Below are positions 20,520 to 27,588 of a stretch of 64,000 nucleotides of DNA, one piece after another. The stretch is taken from NCBI GenBank assembly GCA_016703525.1, contig JADJBW010000001.1:124001-188000 (forward strand), in the 5' to 3' direction. The position numbers and the translations under genes are program-made. The stretch comes from Actinomycetota bacterium (GTDB lineage: Bacteria > Actinomycetota > Acidimicrobiia > Acidimicrobiales > Microtrichaceae). Every line of letters starts with the position of its first letter. Within the stretch, counting starts at the first letter, position 1. Under the pieces are notes generated by a model. The model ran no database searches. It saw nothing but the letters and a program-made list of their open reading frames with translations, and was not told the origin of the DNA.

Positions 20520-21350
20520 TCAGCCGCCGGATGGTGCGCCGTGCATGGGGGCCGGGGGCGGTGTCACTGCGATCACGGGGATGGACGCGGTGGAGCCGAG
20601 CACGTACGCGACGGCCGAAACGAGGTCGTCGGGGTCGACGAGGCCGTGGCTGCGAAGGCCTCGACGTTGCCACGTGTCGAGGCCGGTCAACAGCAGGTCG
20701 ACCGAGGCGTCGGCCCCGAGTTGTGTGGCCGATTCTCCGGGTCCCCCTGCGGAATCGCCGACGATCAGGCGGGTGAAGCCGAGCTCAGGGTGCTCGTCAC
20801 GCCAGGTGTCGATCATCTTGTCGAGCGCCGCCTTGGTTGCGGTGTACGCGCCCAGCAGGGGCCACACCCCGGACTGAGCGCTCACCGACGAAAGGTAGAT
20901 GGCGCGGCCGTGCGTTGCCCGCAGGTGGGGAAGGGCGGCGCGGGTCGCGGTTGCGGCGCCCACCACGTTGGTCGCGAACAGGCGGGTCCACGTCGCGGCG
21001 CTCGTCGTGGCGAGCGGTTCGATGGCGATCACCCCACTGGAGTAGACGAGGGCATCGAGTCCGCCGAGTTCGGTTGCGGCGGCGGCGATGGCTGCGGCGC
21101 AGTGCACCTCGTCGGTCACGTCACACTCGATGGCTATCGCGTGACCGGAGGCCTGGTCGACGGCTCGGTCGAGTCGATCACGGCGGCGGGCGAGCAAGGC
21201 GACGTGATCGCCTCGGGCGGAGAGGCCGAGTGCAATGGAACGCCCGAGCCCGCTCGACGCACCGACCACTGCGACGCGGCGGGCGGGACCTGTCGTGCTC
21301 GGACGCGGCGGTGTTGCGGGTTCGTTGGTGCCGGTCACCGAGCCGTTCAC
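20520..21350 (-). CDS. Short-chain dehydrogenase/reductase (SDR)
   Basis: The 276-aa protein has the classical SDR nucleotide motif VVGASSGLGRSIA (the TGxxxGxG equivalent), an NNAG-like YSSG, SSVSAQSG, and the catalytic YTATKAAL (YxxxK). Binding preference for NADPH is suggested by the ARRRDR that follows the second strand. About 25 unstructured residues precede the Rossmann strand. The GTG start overlaps the stop of the upstream CmcJ/NvfI-type gene (GTGA), so the two are expected to be made together and may act in one pathway. Confidence 0.86.
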   Translation of the reverse strand: MNGSVTGTNEPATPPRPSTTGPARRVAVVGASSGLGRSIALGLSARGDHVALLARRRDRLDRAVDQASGHAIAIECDVTDEVHCAAAIAAAATELGGLDALVYSSGVIAIEPLATTSAATWTRLFATNVVGAATATRAALPHLRATHGRAIYLSSVSAQSGVWPLLGAYTATKAALDKMIDTWRDEHPELGFTRLIVGDSAGGPGESATQLGADASVDLLLTGLDTWQRRGLRSHGLVDPDDLVSAVAYVLGSTASIPVIAVTPPPAPMHGAPSGG

Positions 21351-22180
21351 GTCCACAGGGCGAGGGCGCGCAGTTCCACACTCGCTCGCGTCGGGGTGCC
21401 CGGAGGGCAACCGGGGTCGGTGAAGGCGGTGTGCGCAACCTGGTGCGGCCGCGTGGGGTCGCTGTCGAAGGTGGTGAAGACGAGCACCTCGTCGGGTGTC
21501 ATGTCGCGGAACCAGCACCAGCGATGGTGTGGGTCGGCGACGTGTCCGTTCGTCTCGAATTCGAAGTGGCCGAAGCCGCGGATCTCGGTGATGGCGAGCA
21601 CCGGCACCCGGTGGCGCGGTGCGATCGTGCGCGCGTCACACACCGCGAGTGGATGATCGTGCGGTGGTGGCGTGATGGGCCGCCACATGTTGTAGAGGAC
21701 CCACCGGTCGTACTCGCGGAGGTGGAGCCGGGGCACCATCGACGCGAGCCCGGTGGCCTGTTGGAGCGCTGAGGTCTCGGTCACATCGCCGTGCACGTAG
21801 CGTGCGGGCTTGGCGTTGGACAGATGCTCCAACTTGGCGGTCGCCGACTCTCCGTAGCGCCGCTTCGGCCCGCCGAGCAGGTACACGGCCTCGGCTCCGG
21901 TGACATCGCGCAGCAGCGAGCGCATCTCCCGGCCGTAGACGCGGTCGAGGTCGGCATCGCCCTCGAGCGCTTCGAGGTCCGGCACGGCCGACGTGTGGTC
22001 GACGAGTTGGAAGCCCTCACGGCGCAGCGTGGGGTTGGTGCCGCGGACGTCGCTGATCTCGACATCCACGCCGGGTTCGACGCACATCGTGGAACGGGCC
22101 TCGTCCTCGGTGACGTAGGTCAGCATCGGCTCGCCCGGCCCGGGCGGGTTGGTGACGTAGTGGATCGTGGCTCGAACCAT
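21347..22180 (-). CDS. CmcJ/NvfI-type oxidoreductase family protein
   Basis: The 277-aa protein resembles the CmcJ/NvfI family, known from cephamycin 7-alpha-methoxylation (CmcJ) and fungal meroterpenoid oxidation (NvfI). Family-like features are AKPARYVHGDVTE (conserved His/Asp), WVLYNMWRPITPPPHDHPLAVCDART and the C-terminal CWFRDMTPDEVLVFTTFDSD. The family is related to non-haem iron, 2-oxoglutarate-type oxygenases, which is established for NvfI; the substrate here is unknown. It precedes the SDR with a 4-nt overlap. A two-step oxidation/reduction is an inference. Confidence 0.75.
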   Translation of the reverse strand: MVRATIHYVTNPPGPGEPMLTYVTEDEARSTMCVEPGVDVEISDVRGTNPTLRREGFQLVDHTSAVPDLEALEGDADLDRVYGREMRSLLRDVTGAEAVYLLGGPKRRYGESATAKLEHLSNAKPARYVHGDVTETSALQQATGLASMVPRLHLREYDRWVLYNMWRPITPPPHDHPLAVCDARTIAPRHRVPVLAITEIRGFGHFEFETNGHVADPHHRWCWFRDMTPDEVLVFTTFDSDPTRPHQVAHTAFTDPGCPPGTPTRASVELRALALWT

Positions 22181-22392
22181 GGTGTCTCCCGACCGGCTCC
22201 GTTGCGTCGCCGGACTGGGCCAGTCTGCTCGGCGAGGTCGTGCGCGTGTCGACCATCTTGGCCGCAGGCGGTCGCGTGACCGATCTGCTGGCGGTGCGCC
22301 GTGCGCCGGCGATCGGCGTCGACGGAGCGTTCGGTGTCGTGCTCGCAGGCGACGATGCGGCCGATCAGCGCGTGTGGTTGCCGATGGGGTGA
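22156..22392 (+). other. Coding-like fragment without a clear start codon
   Basis: Between two minus-strand genes, one plus-strand frame reads protein-like text (SPDWASLLGEVVRVSTILAA, then VDGAFGVVLAGDD) to a TGA at 22390. Third codon positions are almost all G or C, as in the real genes here. There is no ATG, GTG or TTG in frame before GTG 22240, so either the gene starts at 22240 or 22246 (about 48-50 aa, with GGCGAGG upstream) or it is the tail of a lost gene. I do not recognise it. Confidence 0.3.
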
Positions 22393-22422
22393 CGGCGAGC
22401 CGTCAGTCGGACCAACGCCCGC

Positions 22423-23232
22423 TCAGGCACAGCCTTCATCATCACCCCACGACTCCGCATCGCTCACCTCGATCTGCACCACCCGATCCTCTTCGAGCAC
22501 GAAGGTCAGTGCGAACGTGTCATGACGCACGCCGGCAACCTTGCGATAGCTCGCGAGTAGTCCATCGGTCGGACGGTCCCAGCCGTCGGGATCATCGATG
22601 ACGAGCCGGTCCCCGTACACCCGGCGGAGCTCATCGATGGTTGTACCCGTTCCGACCCCGGACGCGGTCCGATATCGAGCGTCACCGACCTTGATCTCGG
22701 CGATACGGGCCCTGGACGGCTCTGACGGATCGCCCGCCATGACCCCGAGCAGCATCCCATCGAACTCGTCGTTCGATGCCCAGCCGCATTCGCCCCGCTC
22801 ATTGGTCCCCGAGATCGTCTCGAAGCCGGAGGCGACGTCGCCGAGTGCCAGGCTTCCGACACCGTCGAACCGAATTGTGGTGCTCGGATCGGCCGGCGCT
22901 CGCAGGCCATCGAGCATGGTTGTGCTCGTGACCCCGATCGTGGCCATGGTCGAGGTGGTCGCTTCGGGCGGCCGAGTCGTGGTGGTGGACGATCTCGGAG
23001 CGTTCTGCGATCCCACGACGACGTCGGTCAGAGCGTGGGAGCGCGAGTTTGCGACCACAGCGGCAGCGACCCCGGCGATGAGCGCGCACGACGCAAGACC
23101 CATGCCGATTCTGCGATGCCGCCGATGCCGAGCGACGCGTCGGCTGGTCGCGAGCCGCGCCGCATCCACGTCGACGGGCGGCGCCAGCTGTTCGAACGCC
23201 GAGCGCAGTTCGTTCTCGTCGGGCTCACGCAT
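22423..23232 (-). CDS. Single-pass membrane protein paired with an ECF sigma factor (probable anti-sigma-like)
   Basis: The 269-aa protein has a cytoplasmic N-terminus (about 1-45, MREPDENELRSAFEQLAPP), one membrane helix (about 45-65, GLASCALIAGVAAAVVA), a Thr/Ser-rich linker with STTTTRPPEATTST, and an extracytoplasmic domain ending with ESWGDDEGC. The ATG at 23232 overlaps the sigma factor stop by 8 nt, the typical position of an anti-sigma gene. No classical ZAS zinc motif (HxxxCxxC) is visible, so the anti-sigma role rests on context and topology only. It could instead be a sigma-regulated envelope protein. Confidence 0.65.
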   Translation of the reverse strand: MREPDENELRSAFEQLAPPVDVDAARLATSRRVARHRRHRRIGMGLASCALIAGVAAAVVANSRSHALTDVVVGSQNAPRSSTTTTRPPEATTSTMATIGVTSTTMLDGLRAPADPSTTIRFDGVGSLALGDVASGFETISGTNERGECGWASNDEFDGMLLGVMAGDPSEPSRARIAEIKVGDARYRTASGVGTGTTIDELRRVYGDRLVIDDPDGWDRPTDGLLASYRKVAGVRHDTFALTFVLEEDRVVQIEVSDAESWGDDEGCA

Positions 23233-23716
23233 GCCGGGCTCCTTCCAAGACGAGCCGAAGGGCGGCTCGTGCATCGTGCAAGGTCGACTTCACCGTGCCA
23301 GGGCTGACGTCCATCGCCACCGCAACGTCGGCAACACCGAGATCCCCCAGGTAGTGCAACACGACCGCCGCGCGCATGCGCGGGGGCAACGCCAGGAGCG
23401 CCTGTCGGAGATCCACGGCCGCCGCCGAGTCGACAGCGACATCGGAGCGCGCAACGGTCGCTCCCGCCTCAGCGAGGATCTGTTGACGACGACGCTCATC
23501 TCGCCGTTGATTGAGCAGCCGGTTGATCGCCACCCGCCGAACCCAGCCCGCTGGATCGTCGAGCTGACCGACGCGGTTCCACCGAAGCTCAGCGGAAACG
23601 AACGCGTCCTGCACTGCATCCGCCGCGGCGGCCTCGCCAAACGACACCCCCAGAGACCGGACCAGCCGCGGATACTCGACTCGGAACAAGCGCTCGAATC
23701 GCTCTGCTGCATCCAT
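23225..23716 (-). CDS. ECF RNA polymerase sigma factor (SigE-type subfamily)
   Basis: The 163-aa protein has sigma region 2 (FRVEYPRLVRSLGVSFGEAAAADAVQDAF, then DDPAGWVRRVAINRLLNQ) and region 4 (LPPRMRAAVVLHYLGDLGVADVAVAMDVSPGTVKSTLHDARAAL), with the short linker typical of ECF sigma factors. The pattern matches the SigE-type group common in actinobacteria. I chose the ATG at 23716 (MDAAERFERLF); a longer frame to 24130 is out of line with the family and overlaps the GH16 gene. It overlaps the membrane partner downstream, so the pair forms a signalling unit for envelope or stress response. Confidence 0.85.
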   Translation of the reverse strand: MDAAERFERLFRVEYPRLVRSLGVSFGEAAAADAVQDAFVSAELRWNRVGQLDDPAGWVRRVAINRLLNQRRDERRRQQILAEAGATVARSDVAVDSAAAVDLRQALLALPPRMRAAVVLHYLGDLGVADVAVAMDVSPGTVKSTLHDARAALRLVLEGARHA

Positions 23717-23771
23717 CACCGAGGACACCCGCCAGCCATCCAAGGGGTTGGGTCGAAGGTGCGCGTTGCTG

Positions 23772-24599
23772 TCAGCGCGGTCCGATGTACCGGTATCCCC
23801 GCACCCAGTCGACCTCCATCCGTTGCGGCATCTTCGAAGCGTCAACCGTTCCTGCCCAATCCCCGAGCAGCAACGCGAACCGCAACTCCTCGGGAATCGT
23901 GTCGAACGGCCACCACCCGCCGGGGCCCTCGTCCGACTTCCTGTGCGTGGCTGTGCGCCGACCGTCGACGAAGAAGCGGATCTCGCCCGGCACCCACTCG
24001 AGGCCGTACGTATGCCATCCCGCAGGCCCGCCGGCCGGGTCGATGCGGGTGTCGGTGTTGTAGGTGGTGTTGTCGAGCTCGCCCGACGCGTCGTGTTCGA
24101 AGTGCAGGTTCGAGTGGGCCCAGCCGACACCCGCGTCCAGCTCGGGGTTCGCCACGTGTTCGACCACGTCGATCTCGCCGCCGGCAGGCCACGGCGGAGT
24201 GCACTCCGGCACGCAGTTGAACCAGAAGCTCGACCACGTGCCGGCGCCCGTCGACATCTTGATCCGTGCCTCGAACTTGCCGAACAGGAACGACTCGGTG
24301 CTCCAAGCCATGCCGGAGGTGAAGTGTTTGCCCTCGTGGTACTCCTCGGCGCGTGCTTCGAGCACCATGCGCCCGTCCGCCATGCGCACGTTCTCGCTTC
24401 GGGGAGTCATCCATTCGTCGTGCCAAGAGAAGCCGTCCCCCAGCTTCCACGTCGGCCAATCGGGCCTCCCCGACCCCGAGAACTCGTCGACGAAGAACGG
24501 CGTCGCCTCGAACTCAGGCGTCGGCAGCGGTGGGCAGGCGTTGACGGCCAGGAACATCGGCGCCACAGCGACGAGCCGGGTTGTTCGCCACGAGAACAT
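23772..24599 (-). CDS. GH16-family glycoside hydrolase, secreted or lipoprotein
   Basis: This 275-aa protein has the GH16 catalytic motif GEIDVVEHV, with Glu142, Asp144 and Glu147, inside a beta-jelly-roll run (FGKFEARIKMSTGAGTWSSFW before it, WHTYGLEWVPGEIRFFVDG after it). GH16 enzymes cleave beta-1,3/1,4-glucans or galactans such as laminarin, agar or carrageenan; which one cannot be told. The N-terminus is a signal sequence ending at Cys22 (LAVNAC), possibly lipidated. I chose the ATG at 24599 because GGAGGGGG lies 8 bp upstream. A GH3 beta-glucosidase-family gene 5 kb away fits polysaccharide use. Confidence 0.88.
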   Translation of the reverse strand: MFSWRTTRLVAVAPMFLAVNACPPLPTPEFEATPFFVDEFSGSGRPDWPTWKLGDGFSWHDEWMTPRSENVRMADGRMVLEARAEEYHEGKHFTSGMAWSTESFLFGKFEARIKMSTGAGTWSSFWFNCVPECTPPWPAGGEIDVVEHVANPELDAGVGWAHSNLHFEHDASGELDNTTYNTDTRIDPAGGPAGWHTYGLEWVPGEIRFFVDGRRTATHRKSDEGPGGWWPFDTIPEELRFALLLGDWAGTVDASKMPQRMEVDWVRGYRYIGPR

Positions 24600-24790
24600 G
24601 GTCTGTACCCCCTCCATCAACGTCGAGCAGTCCAGCCCGAGTGCGGCGCGATCCTCCCACGCCCGTACCAGAGCATGGAGTACTCCAGAGGATCAGCGCA
24701 TCCGTGCCAACGCCGTTTCGCGCGTACGCCAACCCCGAAGGCGCATCGCAGGTCGGTCCCGGAAGGTGCTGGGGTCGAACTGTGAGGGGA

Positions 24791-24856
24791 GATTGAGAGC
24801 ACGGCGCGAGCTGTCCGAGCCTCCCGCCGTAGTGCTGGCACCGTCAGCTCTCAATC
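24791..24856. other. Inverted repeat, possible structured 3-prime end
   Basis: GATTGAGAGC (24791-24800) and GCTCTCAATC (24847-24856) are perfect 10-bp inverted arms around 46 bp, in which ACGGC (24801) and GCCGT (24826) can pair further. The element lies just after the stop of the AlbA_2 gene on the minus strand. A terminator or RNA-processing structure is possible. The rest of the 24600-24865 spacer shows nothing I can interpret. Confidence 0.35.
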
Positions 24857-24865
24857 ACCTGAGAG

Positions 24866-26284
24866 TCATTCAACGCGAAGTCGCCAGTAGGCCCTGGGAT
24901 CCTTCGGACTGCTCCCCATCCACTCGATGACGTTGGAATCCGCGAGGGCCTTCAACTGGCGGATGATCACCGGCCGGGACCGGCCGGTGGCCGATACCAG
25001 ATCACCGGTGCTGGCCCGCCCAGCCTCACGAATCAGCCGGGCGAGATCACGTGATCCCTCGGGGAGGCGAGCCTCGAGCGCTCGGTCGACGGCAGTTGAC
25101 GTGAGCGTCAGGCGCACGCTCCCCGACGTCTGCACGTAGGTGGGATCAGCCAACCCAGCGATCCGCATTTCCTCGTAGATGCGGCGGATGCCCTCGCCGA
25201 GCTCCTGGCCGAAGTTCAGGTCTGCGCACACACGTGCGATCCGAGGATTGCGAGCGAAGCGCGTGACGTGAAGTGGATCGCTCGTGTCGGCGATCCCGGG
25301 GAAGCGTCCTGGGCTTTCGATCTCCACCCGGTCGTCGAAGATCTCGACCCGAATGTGATCGCCGCTCATGCTGTAGGAGCGGTGGATCACCGCGTTGACC
25401 AAGCCCTCCAACCAGGCATCTTGCGGAACGAGACTCACCCGCTCGAAGCGACCTGAGGCGGCGAGGGCCCGGCGAGTCGGCAGGCGCTCGAAGATTGCCT
25501 CACGTGCCTCCATCAGCTGCTTCGGAATCGGGCCGATGATGCGAACGTCGTCGAGTAGTTGCTGGCGCGACCCGGTCCCGCGCTCCGAGCCCGCATATCG
25601 CAGGACCCGTACGTGCGCCTCTGGGAACCACTGTTCGGGCTCCGAACCGAAGAGCAGGACGACTCCGGCCGTTGGATGGTCTGACCGATCCAGCAACCCG
25701 CGCGCCGCGAGGAGGCGCCGGGCGTCAGGGTGATTGACTGCCGCCGCATAGGAAGCCAGCAGATGCTGATCGAGACAACTGAAGGTGGCGCGACGTGCGG
25801 CTGTCGCCTCGAAGGACGCCTGGCCCCTGTCGTAGAGCAATTCCTGGCACTGGGCGAATGTGAGTCGGCGGTTCTCGTCGCCGACGCGGAGGTACACCTC
25901 GTCCTTCTTGTTGGTGTGAACGTGGTCGCTGGGTTCGACCTCGACCACGACCAGGTGGTCCTTCACGCCAGCGGAGCTCACACACTCGACCCTCCGCGTC
26001 CTGCAACGGACCGGTGGTTGGATGAAGTCGATCGCTGCCTGCTGCCACCCCGAGAGACGGCCCTGCGGAGCCTCTGAGACACCCTCGACCTCGCCGTTCC
26101 ACAGCCCCACCACGATCAGGCCGCCCTCGGCGTTCGCGAAGCCGAGGATGGCGTCCGATAGATCGCGTGCGGTCATCCGGGCGCTCTTCCTGTCGAACCA
26201 CTGGTCCTCCGGAATCGAGAGCAACGCTTCACCGCGTTCGGATACGGGGCGATTGAGTGCCTGTTCGGCAGCGACGGTGGACAT
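24866..26284 (-). CDS. AlbA_2-domain ATP-binding protein (RecG-like/transcriptional regulator type)
   Basis: The 472-aa protein has an N-terminal Schlafen AlbA_2 domain (about 20-140; IPEDQWFDRKSARMTARDLSDAILGFANAEGG, LIVVGL) and a GHKL-like ATPase segment with GLVNAVIHRSYSMSGDHIRVEIF and SPGRFPG (about 300-350). A winged-helix C-terminus follows (GRASTGDLVSATGRSRPVIIRQLKAL). Proteins of this type are annotated as ATP-dependent helicase RecG-like or as transcriptional regulators; they lack helicase motifs, and some relatives act in stress or anti-phage contexts. The function here is unknown. A perfect inverted repeat lies just before its start. It sits in an accessory stretch bordered by a tRNA. 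Confidence 0.78.
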   Translation of the reverse strand: MSTVAAEQALNRPVSERGEALLSIPEDQWFDRKSARMTARDLSDAILGFANAEGGLIVVGLWNGEVEGVSEAPQGRLSGWQQAAIDFIQPPVRCRTRRVECVSSAGVKDHLVVVEVEPSDHVHTNKKDEVYLRVGDENRRLTFAQCQELLYDRGQASFEATAARRATFSCLDQHLLASYAAAVNHPDARRLLAARGLLDRSDHPTAGVVLLFGSEPEQWFPEAHVRVLRYAGSERGTGSRQQLLDDVRIIGPIPKQLMEAREAIFERLPTRRALAASGRFERVSLVPQDAWLEGLVNAVIHRSYSMSGDHIRVEIFDDRVEIESPGRFPGIADTSDPLHVTRFARNPRIARVCADLNFGQELGEGIRRIYEEMRIAGLADPTYVQTSGSVRLTLTSTAVDRALEARLPEGSRDLARLIREAGRASTGDLVSATGRSRPVIIRQLKALADSNVIEWMGSSPKDPRAYWRLRVE

Positions 26285-26291
26285 GGCGCTA

Positions 26292-26308
26292 CTCTAAACT
26301 ATTTAGAG
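26292..26308. promoter_or_regulatory. AT-rich palindrome before the AlbA_2 gene
   Basis: CTCTAAA and TTTAGAG (26292-26298, 26302-26308) are perfect 7-bp arms with a 3-bp spacer, ending 8 bp before the ATG of the AlbA_2 gene. Its low GC content stands out in this genome. The winged-helix C-terminus of the adjacent protein makes autoregulation plausible, but this is inference. Confidence 0.45.
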
Positions 26309-26465
26309 ACGGGTGAAGATCGCCCGCCAGTCGGCGATGTCGTCGCGGTCGAGGTAAACCAACTTGACCGCGCCCGACGCCCTGGAGATGTGACCGGTGA
26401 CCCACCGGCATCTGGGACGTCTCGGTGATGTCGACCTTCGCCACCCGGATACACCGCTGATGCAT
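26303..26465 (-). pseudogene. Short broken ORF between tRNA-Arg and the AlbA_2 gene
   Basis: On the minus strand an ATG at 26465 opens VAKVDITETSQMPVGH; the adjacent frame continues HISRASGAVKLVYLDRDDIADWRAIF to a TAA at 26303. Removing one base at about 26395-26405 would join them into 53 residues with coding-like codon use. I do not recognise the sequence. It may be a remnant of a gene lost next to tRNA-Arg, or a small gene with a sequence error. Confidence 0.3.
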
Positions 26466-26548
26466 CGGTCGAAAACGGCGAGAGCCCCGACCGAAGTCGA
26501 GGCTCTCAGAGAACCCGTATCCCCTGGAGTTTCGAGGGATTCGTTCAG

Positions 26549-26622
26549 TGCGCTCGGAGGGACTCGAACCCCCAACCTTCTGATCCGTAGTCAGATGCTC
26601 TATCCAATTGAGCTACGAACGC
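26549..26622 (-). tRNA. tRNA-Arg (ACG)
   Basis: The 74-nt minus-strand cloverleaf has acceptor arms GCGTTCG and CGAGCGC (with one G-U pair), an anticodon loop CTACGGA with anticodon ACG, and a TψC arm with GGTTCGAGTCC. The first base of ACG would be read as inosine. The discriminator is A and CCA is not encoded. Confidence 0.96.
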
Positions 26623-26692
26623 AGCGGGTCGACAGTGTAGGTCCGCCGGGGCACGGGCGCTACCCCGATACCCCGACGGCGCCGACGGCCGA

Positions 26693-27094
26693 TCAGATCC
26701 GCTTGCCGCACACCGGCCACGGTGCACGGCCGCGTGCGTCGAAGAGCGCTCGCGCCATGGCGTCCTGGACATACGACGGGGCGGCGTCGGGGCTCACGCC
26801 GACGTAGCTCGGCAACACCGAGGAGGCGACGCCGTTCCAGGTGCGCTGGTCGAACTGGTACAGCCCGCGGTACTTGCCCGACTTGGAGCGTGCGGCCGGG
26901 TTCCCACCGGACTCGCACTTGGCCAGACGCGCCAGTTGGGCCGCGTCGAGCGCGTTCGAACTTCGGTGCGACGCGAGCTGCGTTTGTTCGGCCTGGATCT
27001 GGGCCAGATGTTGTGGCGTACACGCGGCGGCGCCGACAAGTACGGCGAAGACGAGCGCGACGAGCGCGCGAGGGGCAGCAGTGAAGCTGGGCAT
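26693..27094 (-). CDS. Rpf-like transglycosylase-domain lipoprotein
   Basis: The 133-aa protein has a signal sequence with a lipobox-like GAAAC (Cys25), a short linker, and a resuscitation-promoting-factor domain (about 55-133). The domain has LAKCESGGNPAARSKSGKYRGLYQF, with Glu as the presumed catalytic acid, then RTWNGVA and APWPVCGK. Rpf proteins cleave peptidoglycan and stimulate regrowth of dormant actinobacteria. I chose the ATG at 27094 because AGGAGG lies 7-12 bp upstream; the longer frame to 27169 is not needed. A CRP-type palindrome lies about 160 bp upstream. Confidence 0.88.
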   Translation of the reverse strand: MPSFTAAPRALVALVFAVLVGAAACTPQHLAQIQAEQTQLASHRSSNALDAAQLARLAKCESGGNPAARSKSGKYRGLYQFDQRTWNGVASSVLPSYVGVSPDAAPSYVQDAMARALFDARGRAPWPVCGKRI

Positions 27095-27254
27095 CGTGTC
27101 CTCCTGGGGACTGCCGGACCTGCCGGCGACGGGGAGGCGCCGACTCGATTCGGATGCCGGACCCGCCATGGCCTCGGAACGAACGAGATCAACGCCTCAC
27201 AATGTGTGACGAACATATGACCAGACGCGTCACGCGATCGCAACAATCGATTCG

Positions 27255-27268
27255 GTGACACGTGTCAC
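27255..27268. promoter_or_regulatory. CRP-like palindrome upstream of the Rpf-like gene
   Basis: GTGACACGTGTCAC is a perfect 14-bp palindrome whose core GTGA-N6-TCAC matches the CRP/FNR site pattern. It lies 160 bp before the Rpf-like start. A second pair of half-sites, TCACA ATG TGTGA, is at 27197-27209. In Mycobacterium tuberculosis CRP controls rpfA, which makes this a reasonable guess. I see no other gene in 27095-27345. Confidence 0.45.
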
Positions 27269-27316
27269 GTGCTGCCGAGGCCGTCTGTTCGGGAACGCGT
27301 CGGTTCGGGAAAGCGA

Positions 27317-27341
27317 GAGGGCCCGGCAATGCCGGGCCCTC
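27317..27341 (-). terminator. Hairpin terminator downstream of tRNA-Ser
   Basis: GAGGGCCCGGC and GCCGGGCCCTC form a perfect 11-bp stem around AAT. On the minus strand it begins four bases after the 3-prime end of tRNA-Ser and is followed by CGCTTTCC rather than a long U run. It is likely an intrinsic terminator or tRNA-end processing structure. Confidence 0.65.
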
Positions 27342-27345
27342 GAGG

Positions 27346-27436
27346 CGGAGAGGGTGGGATTTGAACCCACGGACCACCTCGCGGCAGTCACCTTCTTAGC
27401 AGGAAGGCCCGTTCGACCGTACTCCGGCACCTCTCC
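27346..27436 (-). tRNA. tRNA-Ser (GCT)
   Basis: A 91-nt minus-strand class II tRNA is visible, with acceptor arms GGAGAGG and CCTCTCC, anticodon GCT in CTGCTAA, a long variable arm typical of serine tRNAs, and TψC arm GGTTCAAATCC. The discriminator is G, as expected for serine. CCA is not encoded. Confidence 0.95.
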
Positions 27437-27588
27437 GAGCGGCGGCCACTCTACCAACAGCAATCGGTGCCCCGCATCGCTGATTGCGGCAGGAGGACCA
27501 ACCCTCGCTAGGATACCGACACAGTGTCTGTAACTCTGTCGGTTCGGTCCCTCACGCCGACCGCCAACGCCTCGTCCTCGGAGCTCGT

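Noticed and set aside
20470..21772. Long plus-strand frames antisense to the SDR and CmcJ-type genes
   Set aside because: The minus strand carries full SDR motifs (GASSGLG, YTATK) and a family-like oxygenase; the plus frames are shadows.
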